Below, piece by piece: positions 34,846 through 48,139 of a stretch of DNA of 64,000 nucleotides. Below the pieces are notes generated by a model, which saw nothing but the letters and a program-made list of their open reading frames with translations, was not told the origin of the DNA and made no database searches. Location of the stretch: assembly GCF_030272615.1 (NCBI RefSeq), contig NC_081406.1, positions 480,658,900 through 480,722,899 on the forward strand, given 5' to 3'. The number at the start of each line of letters is the position of its first letter. The first letter of the stretch is position 1. The DNA is from Cryptomeria japonica (lineage: Eukaryota > Streptophyta > Pinopsida > Cupressales > Cupressaceae). The position numbers and the translations under genes are program-made.

Positions 34846-37800
34846 ATGATGAAGAAAGAAGGTCCAAAATTCAATAGGGAAAACTATAGAATTTGGAGTG
34901 ATAGGATGAAGATATATATCAAGAGCTTAGGAAGTCAATATTGGGAATATATTGTTACCAAATATAACTTGCCTAGTGGGATTTTGTCAGATGATCAAAA
35001 GAAGGAGCAACGAGAGAATAATTAAGCATTGGAGGCTATTATCAGTTCCTTGTATGATTCAAAGTATGTTGGTGTCCATGGATTGGAGACTATATTCAAA
35101 GTGTGGAATAAATTGGAAGATATCTATAGTGGTGATGAGCATGTTAAGATTGTCTAAGAAGAGAGTCTGAGAGGTAAATTTGATGATATGCAGATGGATG
35201 AAGGGGAGAAAATTCATTAGTATGGTTAGAGGATCAAGGAGATAATTGGTGAGACCAAAAGTATTGGTGGTACAATGGAGGATACCATAGTGGTTAGCAA
35301 GGTGTTGAGAACCCTTCTACCGATCTAGGCTATCTGAGTTGCATCCATTCAGGAACTCAAGTCTATTGATAAATCAAAGGTAAATCTTGACTCCATCATT
35401 GGTAAATTAACTGCATTTGAATTAAATGGTTTTGATGGAAGTGTTTAGAGATTAGATTCTACATTTAGAGCCTCAGTTTGATACCCACCAGTAAGGAAAA
35501 GAAGAGAAGATAGCTACAGTCATGAGTCTAGATCCAGCAAAGAGGTTGATGATGAAGACAATCTGATTGATCTTGAAGCATTGTTGACCAAACGGTTACC
35601 CAGACGTACCGATAAGTACAGAGGTAAATTACCTTTGAAGTGTTTTCTATGTAACCAAATTGGACATATTGTTGCTAACTGTCCTAATGGAGATAATGAG
35701 CAGAAATGTGAGAAGTATAAGAAATACAAAGGAAAAGGTAAAAGAGATTGTCTCATTGTAGTGGATGGAGGAATTACAGATGATGAATTTGAAGAAGATG
35801 AAAATGAGGAAATTGTCTTTGTTTCCATTAAAGAAGAGACATCAGATCAAAAGGCATTAGTCTCTCGCATGGATAGTTCTGATGATTGGATTATAGATAG
35901 TGGTTGTTCACACTACATGACTAGTGACCAAAGTAAGTTTCTTACTTTGAAGGAATTTGATGGAGGTGTTGTGAGATTTGGGAATGACTCGCCCTACATG
36001 GTAAAAGGAAAAGGAACCATCTCTTTGAATGGTAAGAGTAGTGCAGATGATGTCTACTAGGTTGAAGGATTGAAACACAATCTTTTGAGTGTTTCTCATC
36101 TCAATGACAAAGATTATCCACTGGAATTCAAGAATGGGATGTGCAAAATCTATGGAAGCCAAGGTGAAGTGATTGCTAGCAGTAAGAAGACAAAAGGTAA
36201 CTTGTTTCACTTAAGTTCTAAATTCAATAGTTGTTTAATTGCAAAAGTAGAAGATAGTTGGCTTTGGCATTGAAGATTCTGTCATGTAAATTTTTATAAC
36301 ATTGAAAAAGTTAGTAAGTCCAAATCAGTAAGAGGTTTTCCATAGTTGGACAAACCGGTGAATGCTCTATGTAAGGAAGGTTAGTTAGGGAAGATGACAT
36401 CCTCAAATTTCAAGAGAAAATCTTTCTTAGGAGAACATTTGATAGATTTGGTTCATGCCGACCTTTGTGGACCAATAAGGACTAGGAGTATTCAAGGTGA
36501 TCGGTATTTCATGATTTTTACTGATGATTGCTCAAGAATGATGTGGGTCACATTCTTAAAGGACAAAAAAGAAGCCTTTAGCAAGTTTAAGGCATTCAAA
36601 GCATTAGTTGAAAAAGAAAGTGGAAGAAAGCTTAAGTGCTTAAGAACTGATCAACGTGGTGAATTTACTTTAGAGGAATTCACTAGATACTATGAAGACA
36701 ATGGAATTAAGAGGCAGCTTTCTGCACCAAGGACACTACAGTAGAATGGTATTGCAGAAAGGAATAACCAGTCATTTGTTGAAGCTGCTAGGACTATGCT
36801 AATACAAGGAGGTGTAGCTAAGACATTCTAGAGAGAACCTGTCAGCACAACTATCTACACAATGAACCAGATACTGGTTAAAAGAGGTAAGGATAAAACT
36901 ACTTATGAATACTGGTATGGTAGATTACCTAATGTTAGTTACTTTAAGATTTTTGGTAGCAAATGTTTTATCAAGAGAGGTGACTATGTTGGTAAGTTTG
37001 ATGCTAAGAGTGATGAAGGCATATTTCTTGGTTACTCCACCAAGAGCAAAGCCTATAGATGTTACAATGACTAGACAAAGAAGATCATTGAAAGTGTTAA
37101 TGTGCAAGTGGATGAGTTTCCTGAAGATTCAGGAGAAATCAGTAAGGAGAAGGAGGAAGATGAACCTTACACTCTGATTTTAGAATCGGAGCTAGTGAAG
37201 CTTGAAGTTGGTGAAATGAATACTGCAACACCAGTTCAACCTGAACAGGTAGATACTACAAAAGATGAAGAAAATGAAGAAGAAGAAGAAGAACCTGAAG
37301 ACCATGATCATGTTATTCTAAGGTATGTTAGACTCAATCATAATCCTGATCAGATTATTGGAGATAAAGATGCTAGTGTGTTAACCAAAAGAAGAATAAG
37401 AGAGAATTCTTGTATGATCTCCACTATTGAGCCTAGAACAACAAAGGAAGTTTTTGGAGATGATCACTGGATCAAGGCTATGGAAGAAGAACTTGATCAG
37501 GTTGAGAAGAACAATACATGGACACTAGTACCTAGACTAGAGAGAAAAAATGTAATAGGTACTAAATGGGTATTTAGGAATAAGCTGAATGAAGATAGAG
37601 TATTGGTCTGAAATAAAGCCAAACTGGTATGCAAAGGTTACTCACAAGAAGAAGGTGAAGACTATAGTGAGACATTTGCACCAGTTGTAATATTGGAAGA
37701 ACTTAGGACTCTACTTGCATTTACAACATATAGAGAATTTAAAATATATCAGATGGATGTGAAGTTAGCATTCGTAAATGGAATATTGGAAGAGGAAGTA

Positions 37801-38961
37801 TACATTGAACAACCAAATGGTTATGCTTTAACTATAGAAAAAGACATGGTGTGCAAATTACATAAGGCATTATATGGATTGAAGCAAGCACTTAGAGCAT
37901 GCTATGAAAGATTTCACTCACACTTGGTGAAGATAGGTTTCCAAAGAACCAGTGAAGATAACAACATATATCTCAAGATAGAAGGAGATAAGATACTAGC
38001 ATGCGAGGTATTTCTTGATGATATCATTTTTGTAGGTCATGATGATATGTGTCATGGTTTTGCTGATGAGATGAAGAATAAGTTTGAGATATCACTGGTA
38101 GGTGAAATCAAATTCTTCATAGGTCTGCAAATACAACAAATGAAGGATGGTATTTTCATCACACAATCCAAGTATGTGAAAGAGGTATTGAAGACATTTG
38201 GAATGGGAGACTGTAAACCAGTTGGAACACCAATGGTTACAGGCTATAAACTATCCAAGGATGATTTTGCATCAGTGGATGAAAAGGAGTACATGCCAAT
38301 GATAGGAAAACTACATTATGTTGTCCACAATAGACCGGACATTGCTCATGCAATAGGATTAGTTGCCAGATTTTAGAAAATCCCGAAGGAGACACACATG
38401 GTAGAAACTAAAAGAATTTTCATATATTTGAAAGGCACAATTGACTATCGATTATGGTATCCATATGTAGGTAACTTTGATTTGAAATTCTATACAGATA
38501 CAGACTGGGCAGGAAATTTTGATGACAGGAAGAGTACAATTGGATGAGCTTTCTTTCTTGGAGGAAGGCTAGTGTCTTGGAGCAATGAGAAACAAAGTTG
38601 TATAGCACAGTCAACTACAAAAGATGAATATGTTATAGCTTATATGAATTATACCCAAGCAATCTAGATGAAACTTATTCTGGAAGGTTTCAAGTTGAAG
38701 ATTTCAGAACCAATAAGGATCTTTTGTGATAACACCAGTGAAATAAACATTTCTAAGAACCCGATGTTGCATGCTAGGACAAAGCATATTGAGCTAAAGT
38801 ATCATTTCTTGAGAGAGAAAGTGCAAAGTAAAGATGTGTCATTGGATCATGTATCTACTAAGGAAAAAATAGTCGATATCTTTACAAAACCTCTACCTAA
38901 GGCTACTTTTGAGTATCTTAGAGGTCAGTTAGGGGTTGTACCCCTACATGAGGTCAATTAA
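34846..38961 (+). pseudogene. Copia-A gag-pol polyprotein, decayed
   Basis: Gag starts MMKKEGPKFNRENYRIW and carries one CCHC knuckle, CFLCNQIGHIVANC (about 35641-35682). Then protease WIIDSGCSHYMT (about 35890-35925), the pre-integrase block NLLSVSHLND, the integrase core (HADLCGP, TDQRGEF, NGIAERNN), reverse transcriptase from TKWVFRNKLNE through MDVKLAF to FLDDIIF (38011-38031), and RNase H ending DIFTKPLPKATFEYLRGQLG. About twenty in-frame stops break it, most of them TAG, many at positions where the related Copia-C has Gln or Arg, plus a few changed catalytic-region residues (FLDD in place of the usual YVDD). It cannot encode a working polyprotein. The closest relative in the window is Copia-C, on the opposite strand. 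Confidence 0.93.
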
Positions 38962-39361
38962 GCCGATGTGGAGGACATCAGTCCCAGAGTTTATTGAAGA
39001 TCTTGAAGTAGGATTGGTGTAGAGTGGAGTTACTCCATAGGGGGAGAAACAAGTTGCAGATCATTGTTACAAATTGGTGAAGCATGGAATGGTTTACTAG
39101 CTATTATTGGTATTCACTTAGGCATTACTGTCAGAGGGGGAGAAGAACTATAAGGGGAAAAGAACTATATGATTGATGTGGAGAAGAACCGTATATGATT
39201 GATAGCCAGTTACCAGCTGAAGACATGGGGACAAAATTGAAGGAGAGTACATGGAAAAATGTAAACCAGGATTCCTATACCTATGTATGTGCATTACTTT
39301 CAATCATCACAATCAAACGGGTATTGATATTTGTATTGCCATCAATGCCAAAGGGGGAGAT

Positions 39362-40041
39362 TGTTTCCATTGCATGAAGATTGCATTGATGAAGCTAAGT
39401 ATTGTCATTGATGTCAATAGTAACCGGTAATGGAGTTGTATTGCAAATTGGTAGTGATATTGTTATGCAACTCGTAGTTGAGAAGTGATGGAAACCAGTA
39501 TTGTTATGAAAGCACAGATCAACCGGTAACCCCAACCAGTTGATATGTCAAACCCTAACCAATGGAGCTTGGTGAATCAGTTATGTTGATCTATGATCAA
39601 ATGGTGATCAGAGATGGAGACACCACATAAGTAGGATGCACGTGATGAGTTTCAAAGTGATTTTGGATTGTGAAGATAATTGTTTATCTTGGGAATGAGT
39701 AGATGCATAGCATGAAGTGATAATTGTGTGATGAGTTACATGATTTGATGTGCGGTGATCTAGGAGCGGTCAAAGTTGTCTCAAACAATGTGTAGTTGAT
39801 TTCTATGTAATCCAATGGTCATGATTGAACCGATATGTTTGTAATCACTATGAGATTTTTTTATTTTGTGATGTGTTACCAACCTATTGTATTTTCTTAT
39901 AAGGTTGATGAGTTGTTTTGTAATTATATTAGGAAATTTGTTAAGTGTGGTAGTGAGACTGTTGTCAAACCAGAAGGAGCACCTGCAAAATGTTTTGAAG
40001 GAAAATAGGAGCATAACACAATCTGACTAAGCAAGATAGTG
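39362..40041 (+). repeat. Copia-A right LTR, first part
   Basis: Starts TGTTTCCATTGCATG after the polypurine tract; the ancestral start was probably TGTTGGCATT as in Copia-C. Ends with TAGTG (40037-40041), the left target duplication of Copia-C. Confidence 0.9.
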
Positions 40042-41463
40042 TGATGGTATGATGAAAGAATAAGTATCCGATAGAATACTGAGAGGGGGGGGTGAATCAG
40101 TATACTAAAATACTAATATAAACTTCCCAATCTCAAATTCAAACTCACAAAGTAAACTTTCACTTATCAAGATCAATACTCAACATCAGCCGGTTAACTA
40201 TTATAACAACTTAATAGTAAACAACTTCAATATTGTAAACATAAAAATGCTTAATCATATCTCAACATATTCAATCTCTCAATGCTTCCAGTTATCATGC
40301 CTTATCAGAATAGTTAAGTAATCAATCAAATAAGATCATAACCACAAAAACATTCACCACTTGACACAAATGTTTATACATGGAAAACCCAAATAGGTAA
40401 AAACCATGGTGAGATGAGACTCACAAGGATAGCTATTTGAACTCTTCTGAAGTTCACCCTGTTAGGAGCCAAGCCTATTAAAGCTTTTACAATAACTCTT
40501 GTTAAGAACTAATTCTATTAGGAATCACCCAGTTAAGGGATTTACAAAATACATTGATGAAAAATCAAAATAACCTGTTAGGAGTAACCTCAATAGAGGG
40601 TTTGAGAATCCAGGCTAATGGACCACCTTGTTAGAGGATTTAATAAGTAACCAAGCTTGTTAGATCTTACCCAGTTAGGGGATTTCAATTCTACTATAAT
40701 TGTTAGAAAACAATAGGTTTTCTTGATCTGTCTGAATAGCACTACATTTGCTTGATCAGATCCTTTTAAGCTTCAATCGGCCTTTACACAAACTACAAAT
40801 TTATTCTCTGGTTAGGAAACCACACACTCAACTGGTTTTCAGCCAACACTTTTACAAACAACTTCATCAACCTTAAATACAAATCAATTAGTTCGGTAAC
40901 ACAACAAAAATCTAATTCTCTCATAGAGATTACAAACAAGTCAGTTCAATCTTAACTGTTAGAAATCATAACAATCTTTTCACATTATTCAAGAAATTCC
41001 AACCGCTCCATGATCATTGCTTCATTGGACTTTATAACTCATCACGCACTATGCATTAGATGCAATCCACTTTGCTCATTCCCTAGAAAAACAAACAAAC
41101 AAACAAACAAACATGCCAAAACACTATGAACTTATCCTTATTCAATGATCATACGTGTCTCCATCATTATCATTCATCATTAGATCTTAAACCAACAAAC
41201 TTGATCGGTTAGGGTTTAACAAAAAACAACTGGTAGGGTTTACCAGTTACATTGCATAGAAAAGAGTTTAACCTTATACACTGGTTTACCGGTTCAACTC
41301 AAAAACTAACATACCGGTTTACAACATCTTCCTCAAATCTCTTCTTGCCGATTACAAGCTAATACCAATAATAACAATAATATCATAAATACCATTACCA
41401 GTTCAATTGACATCAATGACAACATAACATATCATTAATGCAAGCTTCATGCAAATGCCAACA
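40042..41463 (-). repeat. Copia-C 3' LTR (left on the map)
   Basis: Matches 45966-47380 with scattered differences. Contains (AAAC)n near 41091-41112 and the C-rich hairpin at 40076-40103 (ATACTGA/TCAGTAT). Ends AATGCCAACA next to the polypurine tract. Confidence 0.93.
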
Positions 41464-41816
41464 ATCTCCCCCTTTGGCATTGATCGCAATACAAATATCA
41501 ACGCCTCTAATTGGTGTTGTGACTAGTGAATAGGAATCCTGGTTTGCATTACCAAGTATTCACCATACACTGTCTGTCATCAGCCTGTCACTGGTTTCCC
41601 TTTGCCAGTCACATAATTCTTCTCCTCAATGACATAGTTCTTCTCCCCGTTTGACAGCAATGCCAAATTGAAAGTAAAACATTTAATGTCAAATTTTCAC
41701 TATGCATCAACAACATACTGCAACTTGATGCTCCCCCTATGTAATACATCCACTTCTTCATCAATCCATTTAAAATTTTACAAGTAATCCAAGGACTGAT
41801 GCAATCAGCATCATGC

Positions 41817-44800
41817 TCAGCTAACTTCATGAAGACAGACAACTCCCAACTGAACTTTAAGATACTCAAAAGTAGTCTTCAGCAAAGGTTTGGTAAAGAT
41901 ATCTACAAGCTTCTCCTGGGTAGAAACATGCTCTAAGATAACATCTTTAATTTGAACTTTTTCCCTCAAAAAGTGATACTTCAATTCAATGTGCTTGGTG
42001 CGACTGTGCAAAACAGGATTCTTAGAAATATCAATGGCACTTGTATTATCACATAAAATCTTTATAGGTTCTGAGATCTTCATCTTAAAACCTTCCAAAA
42101 TGTGCCTCATCCAAATAGCTTGTGTGCAATTCATGTAAGCTGCAACATACTCAGCTTCAACAGTAGATTGTGAAGTACAACTTTGCTTCTTACGACTCCA
42201 CGAAACTAGCCTTCCTCCTAGAAAGAATGCTCCACTGGTAGTACTTTTTCGGTCATCACTATTACCTGCCCAATCAACATTAGTGTATGCCTTCAAATCA
42301 AATTTTCCTCCATATGGATACCATAATCCATAGTCAACTGTACCTTTTAGATACCTAAAAATTCTCTTTGTTGCTATCAGGTGTGCTTCCTTTGGATTCT
42401 TCTAAAATCTTGCAACTATACTAACTGCATGGGCAATATCTAGTCTGCTGTGAACAACATAATGTAATTTGCCAATCATTGACCTGTATTCCTTTTCATC
42501 AACAGACTTAGATGCATCCTCCTTGGACAACTTAGAACCTTTAACCATTGGTGTTCCAACCGGTTTACAATCACTCATGCCAAAAGTATTCAAAACCTAT
42601 TTCACATACTTATATTGAGTAAGGAAAATACCATTCTTCATTTGCTATAACTGCAAGCCTATGAAATTTTTTATTTCCCCTACTAAAGACATTTCAAATT
42701 CATTTTTCATTTCATCTGCAAAACTGTTGCTCATGACATCATTACCTCCAAAAATAATATCATCAACAAATACTTCACTGGCCAATATTTCATCTCCTTC
42801 AGACTTGAGATAAATATTACGATCATCACTAGTTCTTGCAAAGCCTATCTTCATTAGATGTGTATGAAGTCATTCATACCATGCTCTGGGTGTCTGCTTC
42901 CACTTTATGAAATCTTCATACCATGTCTTTTTCATCTATCAATGCATAACCATCAGGTTGCTCTATGTGTACCTCTTCTTCTAATATCCCATTCAAAAAT
43001 ACAGACTTAACATCCATCTGGTATACCTTGAACTTCTTATGGGCTACAAATGCAAGTAAAGTTATGACACCTTCTAGTCTTGCTACTGGTACAAATGTTT
43101 CACCATAATCTTCACCTTCTTCTTGAGCATAACCTTTGCAAATTAATCTTGCCTTGTTGCGAACTACAACACCATCTTCATTTAACTTGTTTTTGAATAC
43201 CCATTTAGTACCTATAACATTCTTGTTTACTTGTCGGGGTACCAGGGTCCAAGTGTTGTTCTTCTCAATTTGATCCAATTCCTCCTCCATAGCTTTAACC
43301 CAATGATCAACACCAAATGCCTCCTTAGCACTTCTAGGTTCAATGGTGGAGATCATGCAAGAGTTCTCTCTTATTTTCCTTCTAGTTAGTACTCCAACAT
43401 CCTTATCCCCAATAATTTTCTCAAGATGTGGTTGTCTCACATACCTAGGAATAACATGATCATTCTCTTTAGGTTCAACTTCTTCATTATCATCTTCTTC
43501 TAAATTTATTTATTCTAGTTGAACAAGTACATCAGGATTTTCTTTACCGGTTTAAGATTTAACAGGTTTAGGTTCCAAAAGCAAAATGCAAGGATCTTCA
43601 TCCTTTTTCTCTGAACTGGTTTCATCTGAGACTTCAGGACATTCATCTACATGAACATCACCTCTCAGCAATTTTGTGTCTGGTTGTTGAAGCATTTATA
43701 TGTCTTACTCTTGGTGGAATAGCCAAGATATATGCCTTCATCACTCTTAGCTTCAAACTTGCTAATGTAATCACCTCTTTTAATAAAACATTTGCTACCA
43801 AATATCTTGAAATAACTAACATCAGGTGATATCCCATACCAATATTCATAAGGGGTCTTTTCCTTACCTCTTTTCATCAGAACTCAGTTCATTGTGTAGA
43901 TAGTTGTACTTACAACTTCTTTCCAAAATGTTTTTTCTACATTTCCTTGTATCAACATTGTCCTAGCAGCTTCAACCACTAACTGGTTGTTCCTCTCTAC
44001 TATACCATTCTGTTGTGGTGTCCTTGGTGTAGAAAGTTGCTGCTTGATACCATTCTCATCACAGTACTTAGTAAATTCCTCCGAAGTAAATTCATTGCCT
44101 TGATCTGTTCTCAAACATTTTATCTTTTTTCCACTCTCTTTCTCAGCTAAGGCCCTGAATTCCTTGAACTTACCAAAAGCTTCATTCTTATCCTTCAAGA
44201 ATGTGACCCACATCATCCTTGAACAATCATCAATGAAGATTATAAAATATCTATCACCTTGAATGCTTCTTTCTTATTGGTCCACATAGATTTGTATGAA
44301 CCAAATCTAACAAGTGCTTTGCTGAGATGGACTTGCTCTTGAAAGTTGAAGAAGTCATCTTTCCTAACTAACATTTTAACTAGTTTGTCTAACTAAGGCA
44401 AACCTCTTACTATCTTGGACTTGCTCACTTTAACAATGTTATCAAAGTTTATATGATAAAATATACTATGCCAAAGCCAGATATAATCTATCTTTGCAAT
44501 CAAACAGTTGCTAACTTTAGGATTAAGATGAAATAAATTACCTCTGGTCTATTTTCCAGTTGTAATCAATTCACCTTTATTGTCAAATATTTTGCACATA
44601 CCATTTCTAAACTCTAGTGGGTATCCTCTATCATTAAGTTGTGCCACACTCAGAAGATTGTGCTTTAGGCCTTCAACCCAATAGACATCGTCAACACTGC
44701 TCTTCCTATTAAGAGAAATAACTCCCTTACCTTTAACCATACAAGGTGAGTCATTGCCAAATCTGACAACAACGCCATCAAATTCCTTCAAGGAAATAAA

Positions 44801-45893
44801 TTTTCTCCGATCACTGATCATGTGATGTGAACAACCACTATCAATGATCTAATCATCAGAGTTATCCATCCTGGACACTAGTGCCTTCTGATTTGATATC
44901 TCTTCCTTAATAGCTACAAACACAATATCTTCACTAGCATCATCATCAGATTCTTCATCAGTAATACCACTGTCAACCACTATAAGATAATCTCTCTTAC
45001 CTTTGCCCTTATACTTCTTGAATTTGTCTCTCTTGTATTCATTTTCACCATTAGGACAGTTAGCTGCTATGTGACCAATCTTGTTGCATGCAAAACATTT
45101 TAAAGGTAGCTTACCTCTATATTTCCCAGTGCCTCTAGGCAGTTGTTTTGCCAACAATGCTTCAAGTTCCACTAAACTGTCTTCATAATCAACATCTCTT
45201 CTAGATCTAGATTCATAGATATGGTTGGTATCTCTACTTCTTCTCACATATGGGTTAGAGACAGAAGCTTTGAATGCAGATTCTGATTTTTGTACACTAC
45301 CATCATAGTCATTTAATTCAAAAGCAATAAGTTTTCCAATGATAGAGTCAAGAGTTACCTTTGTTTTGTCAATGGATTTCATCTCCTAAATAGCTGCAAC
45401 TTGAATAGCATAGACCGATAGCAGGGTTCTCAGTACCTTACTAATCACTTTGGCATCTTCCACTTTCCCTCCTGCACTATTTATTTCACCAACTATCTCT
45501 TTTATCCTTTGACCATATTTTTGGATATTCTCACCTTTGGACATTCTCATTTCATCAAACTTTCTTCTTAGGATCTCCTCTTTAGCAATCTTAACATGTT
45601 CATCACCGCTATAGATCTCTTCAAGTTTTTTTCCATACTTCATATGTAGTTTCAAGACCATGAACATCTACATATTTAGCATCAAATAGGCAACTGATAA
45701 TAGCCTCCAATGGTTGATGTTTTTCTTGTTGTTCTTTCTTCTGATCATCAGTCAGGGTTCTAGTAGGTGCAATATACTTAGTTTCTACATGATCCCAATA
45801 CTGACTACCAAGACTCTTAATGTAAATATTCATTCTGTCGATCCATATCCTATAGTTATCTTTGTTGAACTTTAGACCTTCTTTATTCATCAT
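41817..45893 (-). pseudogene. Copia-C gag-pol polyprotein, lightly decayed
   Basis: Gag starts MMNKEGLKFNKDNYRIW at 45893; a frame change near 45630 and a stop at about 45384 break it. It has one CCHC knuckle, CFACNKIGHIAANC (about 45050-45095). The protease/pre-integrase block follows (stop just at the protease site near 44850), then QLNDRGYPLEFRNG, the integrase core with LRTDQGNEF and NGIVERNN (43884-44216), a linker with Glu-rich parts, reverse transcriptase (KWVFKNKLNED, MDVKSVFLNG) with the catalytic FVDD at 42759-42770, and RNase H with VEAEYVAAY and DIFTKPLLKTTFEYL (41817-42296). Roughly ten breaks, far fewer than Copia-A. Integration, reverse transcription and RNA degradation were its roles; a particle-forming protein is the N-terminal part. 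Confidence 0.93.
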
Positions 45894-45965
45894 GATCTAC
45901 AAGATCTTTTCCTCAACTTGTTAGGCTTTTAGGTTAAAGAGGACCCAATATGCTCTGGTACCAAT

Positions 45966-47380
45966 TGATGGTATGATGAAAGAATAAGTATCTGGTAGAA
46001 TACTGAGAGGGGGGGTGAAAACTGATATAAACTTCCCAATCTTAAATTCAAACTCATAAAGTAAATTTTCACTTATCAAGATCAATACTCAACATCAACC
46101 GGTTAACTGTTATAACAACTTAACAGTAAACAAATTCAATATTGTAAACATCAAAATGCTTAATCATATCTCAACATATTTAATCTATCAATGCTTCCAG
46201 TTATTATGCCTTATTAGAATAGTTAAGTAATCAATCAAATAAGATCATAACCACAAAAACATTCACCACTTGACACAAATGTTTATACGTGGAAAACCCA
46301 AATAGGTAAAAACCACAGTGAGATGAGACTCACAAGGATAGCTATGTGATCTCTTCTGAAGTTCGCCCTGTTAGGAGCCAAGCCTGTTAAAGCTTTTATA
46401 ATAAGTCCTGTTAAGAACTGATTCTGTTAGGAATCACCCGGTTAAGGGATTTACAAAATGCCTTGATGAAAAATTAAAATACCCTGTTAGGAGTAACCTC
46501 AGTAGAGGGTTTTTGAATCCAAGCTAATGGACCACCTTGTTAGAGGATTTAATAAGTAACCAAGCTTGTTAAAGCTTACCTGGTTAGGGGATTTCAATTC
46601 TATTGTAATTGTTAGAAAACACAAGGTTTTCTTGATCTGTCTAAATAACACTACATTTTCTTGATCGGATCCTTTTAAGCTTCAATATGCCTTTACACAA
46701 ACTTTAGATCCATTCTTTGGTTAGGCAACCACAAACTCAATCGATTTTCATCCAACACTTTACCAACACTTTTACAAATAACTTCATCGACCATAAATAC
46801 AAATCAATTAGGTTGGTAACACAACAAAAACCTAATTCTCTCATAGAGATTACAAACAAGTTGGTTCAATCTTGACCATTAGAAATCATAACAATCTTTT
46901 CACATTCTTCAAGAAAATTCCAACTGCTCCATGATCACCATTTCATTGGACTTTGTAACTCATCATGCACTATGCATTAGATGCAATCCACTTTTCTCAT
47001 TCCCTAGACAATCAAACAAACAAACAAATGCACCAAAACAATCTGAACTTATCCTCATTCAATGATCATACATGTCTCCATCATTACCATTCATCATTAG
47101 ATCTTAAACCAACAAACTTGATCGATTAGGGTTTAACAAAAAACAACTGGTAGGGTTTACCGGTTACATTGCATAGAAAAGGGTTTAACCTTATACACCG
47201 GTTTACCAGTTCAACTCACAAACTAACATACCAGTTTACAACATCTTCCACAAAGCTCTTCCCATTGGTTACAAGCCAATACCAATAATAATAACAATAT
47301 CATAAATACCATTGCTAGTTCAATTGACATCAATGACAATATAACATATCATTAATGCAATCTTCATGCAAATGCCAACA
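45966..47380 (-). repeat. Copia-C 5' LTR (right on the map)
   Basis: The promoter-side LTR for minus-strand transcription. Its C-rich hairpin has lost the right arm relative to the other copy (46010-46030: GTGAAAACTGATAT in place of GTGAATCAGTATACT...). Adjacent to the primer-binding site at 45952-45963. Confidence 0.92.
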
Positions 47381-48076
47381 TAGTGCTATTACCAGATCAG
47401 CAAAAACCTTGTTGTTCTCTAACCATTACAACAGTTAAATCCCCTAACTGGGTAAGCTTTAACATGCTTAGTGCTATTTAAATCCTCTAACCAGGTGATA
47501 CATTAGCTTGTATTTGAAATCCTCTACTGAGGTTACTCCTAATAGGGTATTGTCTTTAACAGGGTATTGTAGTCAATCCCTTAACCGGGTGGTCCCTAAC
47601 CAGATTTGTTCTTAACAGGACATTATTGTATAAGATTCTAACAAGGCTTGGCTCTTAACTGAGTGAACTTCAGAAGAGTTCAGAATACTTGTGGGTATTC
47701 ATCCCCACCGTGGTTTTTCCCATTTGGGTTTCCACGTCAAAAATCATTGTGTCAAGTGGTGAATGATTTTGTGGTTATGTTTTGATATGGTTGATATGTT
47801 AACTAGTAAATCCACTTAGATATGATTAGATGACCGAAAGTGATCTGAAATGAGCTATTACTGATGTTAGTAAAGTGTTTTAATGTTTTGGTTAAATGGT
47901 ATGTGAGTTTCAGATCTGTTATACTGTATTATTGATGTTTTGGTAAACCGGTAAGTTCAGTGATTGGTTTTTGAGTTGGGATTAAGTTTGGTGAAAGTTT
48001 AGTTTGTTTTCCATCTACTGATTCATCCCCCCCTCTCATTAGTTTAGTATATCCTTATTGTTTCATCATATTATCA
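47381..48076 (+). repeat. Copia-A right LTR, second part
   Basis: Resumes with TAGTG (47381-47385), the second copy of the Copia-C target duplication, then matches the left LTR from about 26232 onward (TGCTATTACCAGATCAGC). Contains a partial C-rich hairpin at 48015-48042 and ends TATTATCA. Confidence 0.9.
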
Positions 48077-48139
48077 CAAAATAGAATTCAATCAAATCCA
48101 AGGGACATGTGTACAGATAATGGGCTATCATTGCCTTCT
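48077..48139. other. Right flank of Copia-A
   Basis: Begins with the CAAAA target duplication (48077-48081); no gene. Confidence 0.6.

Larger units (their letters stand above)
40042..47380 (-). mobile_element. Copia-C: nested minus-strand copia element, same family as Copia-A
   Basis: Bounded by a perfect TAGTG duplication (40037-40041 and 47381-47385). LTRs are 40042-41463 and 45966-47380 (1422 and 1415 bp); in element orientation they begin TGTTGGCATTTGCATG and end CATACCATCA. The primer-binding site is the complement of GCTCTGGTACCA (45952-45963) and the polypurine tract is 41464-41477. Gag-pol lies between on the minus strand (45893-41817). LTR start and proteins match Copia-A closely, so the family inserted into one of its own LTRs in opposite orientation. 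It is less decayed than its host. Confidence 0.95.
25560..48076 (+). mobile_element. Copia-A: Ty1/copia element hosting two nested insertions
   Basis: Left LTR begins at 25560 and ends at 34777; right LTR begins at 39362 and ends at 48076. The two align over their length once the insertions 26489-34269 (left) and 40042-47380 (right) are set aside. Flanks are CAAAG (25555-25559) and CAAAA (48077-48081), a five-base duplication with one difference. A primer-binding site TGGTATCAGAGC complementary to initiator tRNA-Met (34780-34791) and a polypurine tract (39350-39360) frame a plus-strand gag-pol ruin (34846-38961). Domain order protease, integrase, reverse transcriptase, RNase H is that of copia. 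It is the oldest member of the nest because two others sit inside its LTRs. Confidence 0.9.
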
